From NCBI GenBank assembly GCA_017435505.1, contig JAFSEZ010000013.1, forward strand, positions 1 through 64,000: a stretch of DNA of 64,000 bases, in the 5' to 3' direction. The notes under the pieces were generated by a model. The model was given only the letters and a program-made list of their open reading frames with translations, was not told the origin of the DNA and searched no databases. The stretch is from Akkermansia sp. GTDB taxonomy: Bacteria > Verrucomicrobiota > Verrucomicrobiia > Verrucomicrobiales > Akkermansiaceae. A program made the translations under genes and the position numbers. This document shows, piece by piece, positions 51,305 through 59,731 of this stretch (position 1 is its first letter; each line of letters starts with the position of its first letter).

Positions 51305-51565
51305 ATGCCAATATACGAATATATATCTGAACACCCTGACGATCCTGAACGATCGTGCCGGGTTTGCCGCAAAGGTTTTGAACTGATGCGAGCGGTTGAT
51401 CGCGAGCCGTTGACGCGGTGTCTGTATTGCAAGAATCCGGTTCGCAAGAAAATCGGCCTTGTGAATGTGCCCAAAATCACAGCGCCCATCTCCATATCAG
51501 ATGCCAAGAAAGCCGGTTTCACAGTCATGGAAAAGCGCGACACCGGCGTATATGAAAAACTGTAA
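51305..51565 (+). CDS. FmdB-type zinc-ribbon protein
   Basis: 86 residues. It starts MPIYEYISEHPDD, as FmdB-family proteins do, and has two zinc-ribbon knuckles: CRVCRKGF near 18-25 and CLYCKNPV near 39-46. The rest is a short strand and basic tail. The family is small and its role is unclear; a regulatory or RNA-associated part has been suggested. ATG 51305 is correct because the earlier TTG at 51254 is the -35 box. It lies 41 nt before the CorC-type gene. Confidence 0.88.
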   Translation: MPIYEYISEHPDDPERSCRVCRKGFELMRAVDREPLTRCLYCKNPVRKKIGLVNVPKITAPISISDAKKAGFTVMEKRDTGVYEKL

Positions 51566-51606
51566 TATCCGTTCCCTTCCCCTTTCTCTCAACACGAAAA
51601 CACTCA

Positions 51607-53004
51607 ATGGACATCTTTCTGACACCAGACCAAATCTCTTCCCTACAGTGGGAATACCCCAGCATTGGAGCCATCTTGCTTTTCATCATCGGCATTGCTT
51701 TCTTCCTCTTTCTCAACGCATTCTTTGTAGCCAACGAGTTTGCCAGCGCCCGCGTGCGAGAAAGCCAGCTGGTAGAAAATGATGAGGACAGCAAAGCCCA
51801 AGCCAAGCGTCGCAAAACAGCCCGCCACATTGTCCGACATCTCGACACCTACCTCTCAGCCAATCAGGTGGGCATCACCATTGCTTCCCTCGCCTTAGGC
51901 GCCATGGGCGAGCCCTTTATCAGCAGCCTGATTGCCCCCCTGCTCACTTACTTTCTTCACCTGTCGGAAACGGTGGTTCATGTCATATCCTACACCTTGG
52001 CTTATGCCTTGTTCACCTTTGCGCATGTGGTACTGGGTGAGCTTGTACCCAAGAGCTTGGCCATACGCCACCCGCTTGAAATCTCAATGGGCACAGCCGT
52101 GTGGATGAAACGTTTTGCTACCTCCACCTCGTGGATTATCCATCTGTTCAACAACACGGCCAATGCTATCGCCCACCGAGTCTTCGGGGTTGACCCGCAC
52201 TATGAGCCGCACTCCTCACACAGTGCAGAGGAAATCGCCCTCATTGTGGAACAGAGCGGCCGCAGCCACGAGGTGACAGCAACCGAAGCCGAAATTTCCA
52301 TGAACGCACTGGAACTCAATGACCGCGCCGTCAGAGACATCCTTGTACCCCGCAACCATGTAGAGGTGTTGGATATCAACGATGACTTCCAGTACAACCT
52401 GGAGCGAGTGTGCACCAGCCGCCACAGCCGCTTCACCTTAGTAGATGGCAGTTTGGATGATGTAAAGGGATGGATACACGTGAAGGACATGCTCAAGCTG
52501 GTGCAGAATCCCGACCCGCAAATCATGAGTGTGCGGCGCGAGCTCAAGTTGGTACCGGAGACCATGAAGCTGGATACCCTGCTCAACTTCTTCTCCATGG
52601 AACGCACACACTGCGCCCTCGTGGTGGATGAATACGGCGTAGCGCTCGGTCAGGTATACTTGGATGATTTATTGGAAGAAATCGTCGGCAACGATATACA
52701 AGACGAATTCGAAACCGAAAACACCAGCAAATTCATGATGGTGGAGCAAGGGCAATACATTGCCATTGGTTCCCTCACCCTCTTTGATTTGGAGGAGGAA
52801 CTCCCCGGTATCGGAGAAATAGAAAGTGATAGTGGAGTCTCCACCATTGGCGGCTACATCACAGACCAACTCGGACACCTGCCGGAAGTCAATGAACAAC
52901 TCCGCATCAAAGACTATATGGTAACAGTCACCGGTACAGATGGTCGCCGCGTCACCCAGCTCAAACTCGTGCACGATCCCCTTCCCGAACCAATCGAAGC
53001 CTAA
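51607..53004 (+). CDS. Hemolysin/CorC-family membrane protein (DUF21-CBS-CorC_HlyC)
   Basis: 465 residues with the standard order: DUF21/CNNM membrane domain with 3-4 helices (~20-190), two CBS domains (~225-345; ALVVDEYGVALGQVYLDDLLEEIVG in the second, read in parts), and the CorC_HlyC domain (~365-455, with GVSTIGGYITDQLG). The DUF21 domain starts NAFFVANEFASARVRESQL. Members export Mg2+ or other divalent ions; the hemolysin name is historical. It is probably co-transcribed with fmdB and the following exported protein (21 nt). Confidence 0.93.
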   Translation: MDIFLTPDQISSLQWEYPSIGAILLFIIGIAFFLFLNAFFVANEFASARVRESQLVENDEDSKAQAKRRKTARHIVRHLDTYLSANQVGITIASLALGAMGEPFISSLIAPLLTYFLHLSETVVHVISYTLAYALFTFAHVVLGELVPKSLAIRHPLEISMGTAVWMKRFATSTSWIIHLFNNTANAIAHRVFGVDPHYEPHSSHSAEEIALIVEQSGRSHEVTATEAEISMNALELNDRAVRDILVPRNHVEVLDINDDFQYNLERVCTSRHSRFTLVDGSLDDVKGWIHVKDMLKLVQNPDPQIMSVRRELKLVPETMKLDTLLNFFSMERTHCALVVDEYGVALGQVYLDDLLEEIVGNDIQDEFETENTSKFMMVEQGQYIAIGSLTLFDLEEELPGIGEIESDSGVSTIGGYITDQLGHLPEVNEQLRIKDYMVTVTGTDGRRVTQLKLVHDPLPEPIEA

Positions 53005-53025
53005 CATCACTCACCTACCCACGCC

Positions 53026-53460
53026 ATGTTGCGCAACTTCTTCATCGCACTCGGCATCAGCTCGGCCATTTGTGCTGCCATCTTCATCCCGGACTGGGGA
53101 GAAAACCCACGCGAAATCGCCATCGGCGAATGGAAAGAAGCAGGTCCCCGCGGCATGGCTGCCGAGGTGACTGATACCGACATTCGCTGGCAAGGATATG
53201 GTCGCCGTGGGAAACTTACCTACGAGTGGCTGCAAACGGAAGAAGAACCCTACCGCGTCCGCATCCGCAAGGGTCAAACCATTGTGGATGCCAATGTCAC
53301 GTTCAATGGCAAAGACGAAGCCGTTCTCGAACCGGAAATCTTTGACAAGCTTCCGGACATTGCCCGCAGTTACATCCGCGATCTCAACAAACGCAACAAT
53401 CGCCCCGAAACAGAAATTATTTTAGTATTCCGGCGAGTGGAGCCCAAAGAATCAAACTAA
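53026..53460 (+). CDS. Small exported or membrane-anchored protein of unknown function
   Basis: 144 residues. An N-terminal hydrophobic helix (about 4-21, FFIALGISSAICAAIFI) could be a signal anchor. The mature part has alternating strands with basic-acidic patterns (EWKEAGPRGMAAEV...RWQGYGRRGKLTYEW) and a helix near 100-120. No family recognised. It follows the CorC-type gene by 21 nt and is separated from trmB by a strong promoter. Confidence 0.65.
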   Translation: MLRNFFIALGISSAICAAIFIPDWGENPREIAIGEWKEAGPRGMAAEVTDTDIRWQGYGRRGKLTYEWLQTEEEPYRVRIRKGQTIVDANVTFNGKDEAVLEPEIFDKLPDIARSYIRDLNKRNNRPETEIILVFRRVEPKESN

Positions 53461-53487
53461 CACCGCGTACGTGGGCGCAATTCTCAT

Positions 53488-53516
53488 TTGACATCCACGG
53501 GGTGCTTGGGTACAAT
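53488..53516 (+). promoter_or_regulatory. Near-consensus promoter of the trmB-aroE operon
   Basis: TTGACA (53488-53493), 17-bp spacer, TACAAT (53511-53516), only 8 nt before the ATG at 53525 (leader ~2 nt). Confidence 0.82.
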
Positions 53517-53524
53517 GCTGGCAG

Positions 53525-54112
53525 ATGAGCACGGCTTTTGTACCAGAGGATTATTTCCGCCAATACAGCGTACCCGAAATCTTTGGCGAGGGCGAGACCT
53601 GCGAGGTTGATTTGGGCTGTGGAGATGGCGGGTTCCTGCTGGCTATGGCTGCACACTACCCGGAGCGGCGTTTCTTGGGAGTGGAGCGCCTACTGGGGCG
53701 CATTCGCAAGGTGTGCAGCGAAAGCGCCCGCCGCGGGCTGAACAATGTACGTGGTTTGCGGGTGGAAAGTCGCTACTTTTTGGAATGGTTGATTGCCCCC
53801 GGAAGCATCAGCCGCCTGCACTACCTCTTCCCCGACCCATGGCCCAAGGAAAAGCACCACAAAAACCGCTTGGTGCAAGATTCATTCATCCCTGTGTTGC
53901 ACCGCGCCTTAGCTCCCGGTGGAGAGGTACTCTTCAAGACCGACCACGAGGACTATTTCATCTGGGTATGTGAGAAAATGGAAGCCTCTCCCCTATTCAC
54001 CCGCTGCGATTGGGTGGATGAGTTCTACCCCAAGACCGATTTCCAGCAACAGTGGGAAGCCATGGGCAAAGCTATCTACGCAGCTCGATTCATCCGCAAC
54101 AATGTCATTTGA
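53525..54112 (+). CDS. trmB: tRNA (guanine-N7-)-methyltransferase
   Basis: 195 residues. It methylates G46 in the variable loop of tRNAs with SAM. The Rossmann motif I DLGCGDGGFLLAMA near 29-42, GVERL near 55, and the TrmB signature HYLFPDPWPKEKHHKNR near 98-114 are present. The end YPKTDFQQQWEAMGKAIYAARF matches the family's T-x-x-E/Q...G closing motif. It heads a dense operon; its last 11 nt overlap tgt. The promoter predicts an almost leaderless mRNA. Confidence 0.96.
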   Translation: MSTAFVPEDYFRQYSVPEIFGEGETCEVDLGCGDGGFLLAMAAHYPERRFLGVERLLGRIRKVCSESARRGLNNVRGLRVESRYFLEWLIAPGSISRLHYLFPDPWPKEKHHKNRLVQDSFIPVLHRALAPGGEVLFKTDHEDYFIWVCEKMEASPLFTRCDWVDEFYPKTDFQQQWEAMGKAIYAARFIRNNVI

Positions 54113-55232
54113 ACTTCTTACAACGGATTCCTCCGGGGCTCGCCGGGGCATACTGCACCTGCCGCATGGTGATGTGCAGACCCCCATCTTCATGCCTGTT
54201 GGCACACAAGGCACCGTCAAGACTCTGCACCCTGAGGACTTGGAAGCGCTGGGGGCTCAAATCATCTTAGGCAACACCTACCACCTGTGTCTGCGACCGG
54301 GGGATGAACCCATCCGCGACCTCGGCGGCTTGCACACCCTTTCAGGCTGGCACAAGCCTATCCTCACAGACTCCGGCGGTTTCCAAGTATGGAGCTTGGC
54401 GCGTCTGCGCAAAATCACGGAAGAAGGCGTGCGCTTTTGCAACCACATAGATGGCGCATACATGATGCTCTCTCCCGAGCGCAGCATGGAAATACAAGCT
54501 AATCTCGGCAGCGATATCGCCATGCTTTTCGATGAATGCCCACCCTACCCCTGTGACCGCAAATATGCCGAAAAATCCCTTGGCTACACCCTGCGCTGGG
54601 CCAAACGTTGCAAAGCGTGGATCGATGAGCACCAGCCCATGAGCGGTCATGGCAAACAGCAACACTTCGGCATTGTCCAAGGCTCTGTCTACGCCGATTT
54701 GCGCCGCCGCTGCGCGGAGGAACTTGCCGCTATGGACTTTGATGGCTACGCCATCGGCGGCGTATCCGTTGGTGAACCCGAGGAAGAAATGCTGCGCGCC
54801 ATCGACAACACAGCCCCTTGGCTTCCGCAGAACAAAGCACGCTACGCCATGGGCTTAGGCACCCCCATTCAACTGCTGGAAATGATTGAACGCGGGGTAG
54901 ATATGTTCGACTGCGTGATGCCTACACGCCTAGCTCGCCACGGCGTAGCCCTCACCCCGGATGGCCCCATTCACATCAAAAACGAACGCTGGAAGAATGA
55001 TTCCAAGCCGCTCGACCCCGATGGGCACCCGCATGTCACCCGCTTCTCCCGCGCAGCTATCCGCCACTTCTTCCGTGCAGGAGAAATGCTGGCGCTGCGT
55101 CTGCTTTCGTTCCAAAATCTTCATTTCTACCTCCGGCTCATGGCGCAAGCGAGAAGCGCTATTGAAGCCGGGCAATTCGCTGCCTTCAAACGCAGCTTCA
55201 TCTCGCGTTACCAAGCCAAAGACATATCATGA
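54102..55232 (+). CDS. tgt: Queuine tRNA-ribosyltransferase lacking its zinc site
   Basis: 376 residues. It exchanges G34 for preQ1 in tRNAs for Asp, Asn, His and Tyr. Catalytic parts are intact: TDSGGFQVWSL (general acid/base Asp near 89), FDECPPYP, GIVQGSVY, IGGVSVGEP and the nucleophile Asp in DMFDCVMPTR near 270. But the usual C-x-C-x-x-C zinc loop after PLDP reads DGHPHVTR, and the fourth ligand His (IHNL in E. coli) is Gln (FQNL). So all four ligands appear lost. ATG 54102 overlaps trmB by 11 nt. queA/queE genes are not in the window. Confidence 0.93.
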   Translation: MSFELLTTDSSGARRGILHLPHGDVQTPIFMPVGTQGTVKTLHPEDLEALGAQIILGNTYHLCLRPGDEPIRDLGGLHTLSGWHKPILTDSGGFQVWSLARLRKITEEGVRFCNHIDGAYMMLSPERSMEIQANLGSDIAMLFDECPPYPCDRKYAEKSLGYTLRWAKRCKAWIDEHQPMSGHGKQQHFGIVQGSVYADLRRRCAEELAAMDFDGYAIGGVSVGEPEEEMLRAIDNTAPWLPQNKARYAMGLGTPIQLLEMIERGVDMFDCVMPTRLARHGVALTPDGPIHIKNERWKNDSKPLDPDGHPHVTRFSRAAIRHFFRAGEMLALRLLSFQNLHFYLRLMAQARSAIEAGQFAAFKRSFISRYQAKDIS

Positions 55233-55633
55233 ACTACATCAACATCCTCGCCCAAGCAGCCCCCGCTGCTGCCCCCGCCGAAGCCAATGCCACCACCACC
55301 CAGCCCGCTGCAACCCCGGCCGGAGCGGAAGCACCTGCGCAAGAAGGCAGCCCCTTGAGCATGCTCACAACGTTCCTGCTCATCGGTGTTATCTTCTACT
55401 TCTTGCTCATCCGCCCGCAGCAAAAGCAGCAAAAAGAGCTCAAAGCGCGCCAAGACGGTCTCAAGGAGGGTGATAAAGTCATCAGCGCCGGTGGCATCTA
55501 CGGCATCATCCGCGAAGTCCAACAACACGCAGTAAAGCTGGAAATTGCCCCCAACGTCATCATCAAGATTGATAAGATCAGCATCGTGCGCAACGTTTCC
55601 AAGGATGGTTCTGCCGAACCGGCCAAGAAATAA
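55229..55633 (+). CDS. yajC: Preprotein translocase subunit YajC
   Basis: 134 residues. An Ala/Pro-rich N-terminal extension (~5-40) precedes the single membrane helix (MLTTFLLIGVIFYFLLI, about 44-60) and the family motif RPQQKQQKELKARQDGLKEGDKVISAGGIYG, read from 61. The cytoplasmic part is a small beta-barrel. YajC associates with SecDF-YidC. The ATG overlaps the tgt stop (ATGA). The long Ala/Pro extension before the helix is unusual and would lie on the periplasmic side. secD/secF are not next to it in this window. Confidence 0.93.
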   Translation: MNYINILAQAAPAAAPAEANATTTQPAATPAGAEAPAQEGSPLSMLTTFLLIGVIFYFLLIRPQQKQQKELKARQDGLKEGDKVISAGGIYGIIREVQQHAVKLEIAPNVIIKIDKISIVRNVSKDGSAEPAKK

Positions 55634-55682
55634 CGCACACCTCACTGTGCAACTTTGAGCAACAAACGGGGTTATACCGATC

Positions 55683-56465
55683 ATGAGCATCTGTATCACA
55701 ACAGCGCTTTTCATCTGTTGCGCCCCTTTTGTTGCCCAAGCCGAACGGCAAGACACGCCACCCCCGCCCCCCTCGCATCATCATCAGGTTTCGCCGGATG
55801 AGTTGGCTCTGCGTATGCTGGTGCGGCATCTTGTCCTACAGCGCTACGACGCAGACAAAAACGGGCATTTAGATACCCCCGAACGCGAGCAGCTTCGCCG
55901 TGAAACACGCGAGGCGCTGCACCACCATGCTACGGCCGTGGCAACCAAGTTCGACCACGACAAAGACGGCATGCTATCCCCTGAAGAAAGGGAAGAAATG
56001 CGCCGTTCATTCCGCTCCCGAAAAAAGAATCAAGCAGGGCATCCTGCGCCTAAGCATCCCCATGCAAATAAAAAAGGAGACAGGCCACACAAGCAGCACC
56101 GCAAGCACCGCGGCTCCCGCCGCATGGGCAAATTCGCACGCGAGATGGCCTTCATCTCCCATCGGCTTATGCTGCAAGCATACGATGCAGATGACAGCGG
56201 CCAGCTTGAAGCTCAGGAAATGAACATCTGCCGCCAAGATGCTGCTAAACTCTACGAGAAGCGCAAGAGCGAACTGATGCACCGCTATGACTCAGACCGA
56301 AACGGGCAACTTTCGGAGCATGAGTACAACAAAGGGCGAACCGAGCTTTTGCCGCCTCCGCCATCGGGCGAGCAAAGGCGCCCCCGTCTTTCCCCGGAAA
56401 CGCTTGAAGACTTAGCGATTCTCCGCCACCTTTCTCATTCTGCATGCTCCCCGTCTACCAACTAA
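55683..56465 (+). CDS. Exported EF-hand protein with four calcium-binding loops
   Basis: 260 residues with a signal peptide (about 1-19, ending VAQA). Two EF-hand pairs are seen: DADKNGHLDTPE near 57-68 and DHDKDGMLSPEE near 91-102, then a Lys/His/Arg-rich linker (~110-145), then DADDSGQLEAQE near 166-177 and DSDRNGQLSEHE near 201-212. All four loops keep Asp at 1, 3 and Glu at 12. It should bind calcium in the periplasm or outside. It overlaps aroE by 22 nt at its end and follows yajC by 49 nt. Its role is unknown. Confidence 0.85.
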   Translation: MSICITTALFICCAPFVAQAERQDTPPPPPSHHHQVSPDELALRMLVRHLVLQRYDADKNGHLDTPEREQLRRETREALHHHATAVATKFDHDKDGMLSPEEREEMRRSFRSRKKNQAGHPAPKHPHANKKGDRPHKQHRKHRGSRRMGKFAREMAFISHRLMLQAYDADDSGQLEAQEMNICRQDAAKLYEKRKSELMHRYDSDRNGQLSEHEYNKGRTELLPPPPSGEQRRPRLSPETLEDLAILRHLSHSACSPSTN

Positions 56466-57337
56466 ATGACTTGCAAGCTCCGCACCTGCAATCGGGCGGC
56501 AAGACGGTGCGATTAGGCGTACTGGGCAATCCCATAGCCCACTCAAAATCCCCCCAAATGCAACAAGCTGCCTTGGATGCCGCGCAGCTACCCCATACCT
56601 ACATCCGCATCTTGGCAGAAACAGAAAACGCCGGTTTTGAAAAAACGGTACAGCACCTGCGTGCGCTCGGTTTTATCGGGGCAAACGTCACCATTCCTTT
56701 CAAAAAACGCGCCCTACAACTCGCAGACTCGGCAGATGCGCTGGCAACTCTCTGCGGCGCGGCCAATACCCTCTGCTTCAAAGATGGGCTTTGCCATGCA
56801 TCCAATACGGATGGCCCCGGATTTGCCCGCGCCATTCTGGAAATGAGTGGAAAGTCTCTCAGCGAGCTTCGTGTTGCCATACTCGGTGCTTGCGGAGGTG
56901 CCGGCTCAGCCTTGGCGGCACAATGCGCCCTTGCCAACTGCCCTACACTTACCCTTATCAATCGGCTCCGCCCCGAACTACCGCAACTGCGCCAAACTCT
57001 TTCCCCGCATAGCTCCGGACAAATCACCACCTGTTCCTATGGAGATGATGCTCTGCAACACGCCATTGCAGAGGCAGACCTCATCGTCAACGCAACCTCG
57101 CTCGGCCTTCAACCCGGCGATGCCATGCCCCTCCCCCCGGAATGGTTGCGCCCCGGACAATTTGTCTACGATATCGTCACCCACGACACCCCCTTCTGCC
57201 ACCAGGCTACAGCTCGCGGTTGTACCACTGAGCACGGCCTCAGCATGCTGCTCTGGCAAGGAGCCTACGCCTTTGAGCACTGGTTCGGCTTCCTCCCGGA
57301 TGTTGCAGCCATGCGCCAAGCGCTCCTCTCTTGCTAA
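56444..57337 (+). CDS. aroE: Shikimate dehydrogenase
   Basis: 297 residues. It reduces 3-dehydroshikimate to shikimate with NADPH in aromatic amino acid synthesis. The substrate domain has GNPIAHSKSPQMQ near 26-38, NVTIPFKK near 82-89 with the catalytic Lys, and NTDGPGF near 120. The cofactor domain has GACGGAGSALAA near 148-159. The C-terminal G-x-x-M-L-x-x-Q-G is present as GLSMLLWQG. The start lies 22 nt inside the end of the EF-hand gene, but gives a natural N-terminus. Confidence 0.95.
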   Translation: MLPVYQLNDLQAPHLQSGGKTVRLGVLGNPIAHSKSPQMQQAALDAAQLPHTYIRILAETENAGFEKTVQHLRALGFIGANVTIPFKKRALQLADSADALATLCGAANTLCFKDGLCHASNTDGPGFARAILEMSGKSLSELRVAILGACGGAGSALAAQCALANCPTLTLINRLRPELPQLRQTLSPHSSGQITTCSYGDDALQHAIAEADLIVNATSLGLQPGDAMPLPPEWLRPGQFVYDIVTHDTPFCHQATARGCTTEHGLSMLLWQGAYAFEHWFGFLPDVAAMRQALLSC

Positions 57338-57390
57338 CGCTTGTTTTATGACGTGGACAATCACGTCACATTCTTCATTTATCAGTAAAT

Positions 57391-57428
57391 AAAAAAGCCG
57401 AAAAGCGGTTCTCTGATGTGAGAACCGC
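57391..57428 (-). terminator. Terminator of rpsF
   Basis: 9-bp stem GCGGTTCTC/GAGAACCGC, 6-nt loop; on the minus strand followed by TTTTCGGCTTTTTTATT. It lies after the rpsF stop. Confidence 0.85.
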
Positions 57429-57474
57429 CAACGGCAGAAATACACAAACGGGTCACAAAGACCCTCGGCGTTAA

Positions 57475-57753
57475 TTACTTAACGCGGTAGTACTGGTAGT
57501 GAACACGCTCGTCGATGGCGAGAGCCTCGCGCACGGTGCGAATCACAGTGGGTTCGGCGTCGAACGAGAAGAGCATGTACTGACCGAACTTGAGGTGGTC
57601 AGACTCATAAGCGAACTCACGGCGGCCAATGTTCTTGGTCTCCGTCACTTTGGCGCCAGCTTCCGTCAGCTTCTCCGTCATCGCGGCGGTCAGCTCATCG
57701 AGCGTGGCAGATCCCTTCATGTTCAGGACGATCAGTGCTTCGTACTTTCTCAT
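57475..57753 (-). CDS. rpsF: 30S ribosomal protein S6
   Basis: 92 residues, typical S6 of the central 30S platform that pairs with S18. It opens MRKYEALIVLN and closes with the helix-strand AIDERVHYQYYRVK. Middle elements NIGRREFAYES and GQYMLFSFDAEP match the family. ATG 57753 is the natural start; the longer frame at 57807 adds a region unlike S6. Unlike many bacteria it is not followed by rpsR or ssb in this window; a terminator stands after it. Codon use is strongly biased. Confidence 0.96.
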   Translation of the reverse strand: MRKYEALIVLNMKGSATLDELTAAMTEKLTEAGAKVTETKNIGRREFAYESDHLKFGQYMLFSFDAEPTVIRTVREALAIDERVHYQYYRVK

Positions 57754-57882
57754 AATAATGTTTTTGTAAGGTGTCTTGCAGTCTGCGTGGAAAAACGCGC
57801 TGCGCAAGGATGCACCTTTTTTGAATAGAATGCAAGCCTAAAATGTGTTTCGCGCTAATTTTTCTGCGTCTGCGTGCTAAAA

Positions 57883-58854
57883 TCAGATGAGTTTGAGGCG
57901 TACAAGGTCCTGCGTATCAATGAGGCCAACGGGCTTGTTCGCTGCATCAAGCACCACGAGGTCGTCAATGCGGCGATCGCGCAGAGTCTTCACTGCAACG
58001 ATAGCCAACTTATCAGCTTCCACGTACACGGGGTTCTTCGTCATGACAGATGCCACGGGTTGCTCGCCACAGGCAGAATTTGTCTGATAGGCGCGGGCAA
58101 AGTCACCATGAGTAAACACACCGGCAAGGGTACCATCCGGGTGCGTGAGCACACATGCACCGGCACGAGCAGCTGTCATCGCCACGATACAATCCATGAT
58201 GGTAGCACTTTCCGGCTGGGTGGCAAATTCCTTGCGCATAATATCACTGATGCGGGTGAGCAAGGCACGGCCAAGTGAACCGCCGGGGTGGCTGCGGGCA
58301 AAATCTTCCTTGGTGAAGTTGCGAGCTTCCAACAAAGCCATGGCCAAGGCATCACCCATCACCAACATAGCGGTGGAGGATGATGTGGGGGCAAGGTTCA
58401 GGGGATCGGCCTCGCGCTCTACGGCCGTGTCAAGCACAACATCCGATTCCACCGCGAGGGTGGACTGCAACTTGCCGGTCATGGCAATGATGGGCATATC
58501 AAATCGCTTCAGGAAGGGCAACAGGGTGAGGAGTTCGGCAGTCTCGCCGGAGAAGGACATGGCTATGCAGGCATCGCCGTCTTGCACAATACCAAGGTCA
58601 CCATGCATGGCATTCATAGAATCCAGTACCACAGAGGGGGCACCGGTGGAGGTGAGGGTCGCGGCTATTTTGTTGCCTACCAAGCCACTCTTGCCTACAC
58701 CTACCACAATAATCTTGTGGCCTGTTTCAACAGCTTTGCGCATGGCGTTGACGGCCTGCACAAAGGGATCACCCAATCTGTCAGAAATGGCTTTAAGTGC
58801 TGCAATTTCGTCTTCAAATACTTGCTTACCGCGAATGGTGTGGTCTGTGGTCAT
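57883..58854 (-). CDS. kdsD: KpsF/GutQ-type D-arabinose-5-phosphate isomerase
   Basis: 323 residues. The enzyme converts ribulose-5-P to arabinose-5-P, first step to Kdo for LPS. The SIS domain (~35-175) has VVGVGKSGLVGNKIAATLTSTG and AMSFSGETAEL, and the catalytic His lies in SHPGGSLGRALL near 193. Two CBS domains follow (~205-320). Length is standard. It implies an outer membrane with Kdo-containing LPS. Its own promoter is divergent from the Cys/Pro-rich gene. Confidence 0.95.
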   Translation of the reverse strand: MTTDHTIRGKQVFEDEIAALKAISDRLGDPFVQAVNAMRKAVETGHKIIVVGVGKSGLVGNKIAATLTSTGAPSVVLDSMNAMHGDLGIVQDGDACIAMSFSGETAELLTLLPFLKRFDMPIIAMTGKLQSTLAVESDVVLDTAVEREADPLNLAPTSSSTAMLVMGDALAMALLEARNFTKEDFARSHPGGSLGRALLTRISDIMRKEFATQPESATIMDCIVAMTAARAGACVLTHPDGTLAGVFTHGDFARAYQTNSACGEQPVASVMTKNPVYVEADKLAIVAVKTLRDRRIDDLVVLDAANKPVGLIDTQDLVRLKLI

Positions 58855-58885
58855 AACTGTGTACTGCTCCTATTAAGCTTGTCAA

Positions 58886-58914
58886 AATCTACCATACAGA
58901 CTTGATTTCTGCAA
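58886..58914 (-). promoter_or_regulatory. Promoter of kdsD
   Basis: On the minus strand, TTGCAG (58914-58909), 17-bp spacer, TAGATT (58891-58886), 31 nt before the ATG. Confidence 0.6.
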
Positions 58915-59044
58915 TGAAAAAAGCTGGCCTCGGCAAGATAAAACGATTTTTTTTGCAACTTTCCTGCAGAACAAGAGTTATACTTAGCAAAGGGCCACCA
59001 TTCGGAGGTTCATTCACGAAATACACAGACAAACCAGAATTACT

Positions 59045-59587
59045 ATGAAATCAGCACTAATCGCACTCGCATTTGCCGTGGTACCCGTGCTTGCACAGGA
59101 GGCTGCCCCGGTTCCCGCTCCCGCTCCCGCCCCCGAAGCTCCCGTAGCCGCACCGACTGCATCGGAAGCCCCTGCCGCTAAACCTGAATGCTGCAAGAAA
59201 GAGGGCATGAAACCGGGCTGCTGGAAGAAGGGCAACAAAAAACCCGGCTGCAAGGGCCCCCGCCCCGGCATGATGATGAATCCTTTTGCCATTTCCTTTG
59301 GCCGCGGTTATGAAAAAGGCTTTGAAGACGGATTCGAGGCCGGCATGCGCATGGCTCGCAAGATGCAGCACAAGCGCCATCACGACCGCCCCGGTTGCCG
59401 TGACCCCAAGGGGGGCATGGTTCCCGGCTGCAAGGGACCGCGCCCCGGATTCAATGCTCCCTGCCCCGGACCGCGTCCTGACATGAAACCCGGTTGCTGC
59501 CCCATGAAGGGTATGAAGCCCGGCATGCCGGTTCCCGCCCCGGCACCTGCTCCTGAAGCAGCCCCCGCCCCGGCACCTCAAGCCTAA
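59045..59587 (+). CDS. Secreted Cys/Pro/Gly-rich low-complexity protein
   Basis: 180 residues with a signal peptide (about 1-18, ending VLAQ). Pro-Ala repeats (PAPAPAP) flank both ends of the mature protein. The core has repeated metal- or disulfide-type motifs: KPECCKK, KPGCWKKG, PGCKGPRPG (twice), PCPGPRPD and KPGCCPMK, plus a Gly/Phe/Glu helix (GRGYEKGFEDGFEAGMRMARK) read in parts. About 10-12 cysteines lie in CxxP-like settings. No family recognised. A TATACT lies 60 nt upstream but without a well-placed -35. Its codon use and abundance signs suggest a structural or metal-binding surface protein. Confidence 0.6.
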   Translation: MKSALIALAFAVVPVLAQEAAPVPAPAPAPEAPVAAPTASEAPAAKPECCKKEGMKPGCWKKGNKKPGCKGPRPGMMMNPFAISFGRGYEKGFEDGFEAGMRMARKMQHKRHHDRPGCRDPKGGMVPGCKGPRPGFNAPCPGPRPDMKPGCCPMKGMKPGMPVPAPAPAPEAAPAPAPQA

Positions 59588-59613
59588 ACCTGCGGAACAT
59601 TTCAGTACTCCCG

Positions 59614-59642
59614 GCACCCTCACTACAATGCAGTGAGGGTGC
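59614..59642 (+). terminator. Terminator after the Cys/Pro-rich gene
   Basis: Perfect 11-bp stem GCACCCTCACT/AGTGAGGGTGC with a 7-nt loop; the T-tract is weak (TGTTGCAT). Confidence 0.6.
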
Positions 59643-59695
59643 TGTTGCATACCGATGCAGCTGCATCAAATCCACAATAATGGCATGGTGCATGC

Positions 59696-59724
59696 TTGTA
59701 TGAGGAATCGGGATATGGCATACT
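59696..59724 (+). promoter_or_regulatory. Promoter of the M16 peptidase gene
   Basis: TTGTAT (59696-59701), 17-bp spacer, CATACT (59719-59724), 7 nt before the ATG. Confidence 0.5.
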
Positions 59725-59731
59725 TCACCAC

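Noticed and set aside
53919..54101. N-terminal extension of tgt
   Set aside because: It reads trmB in another frame; ATG 54102 gives the normal Tgt N-terminus.
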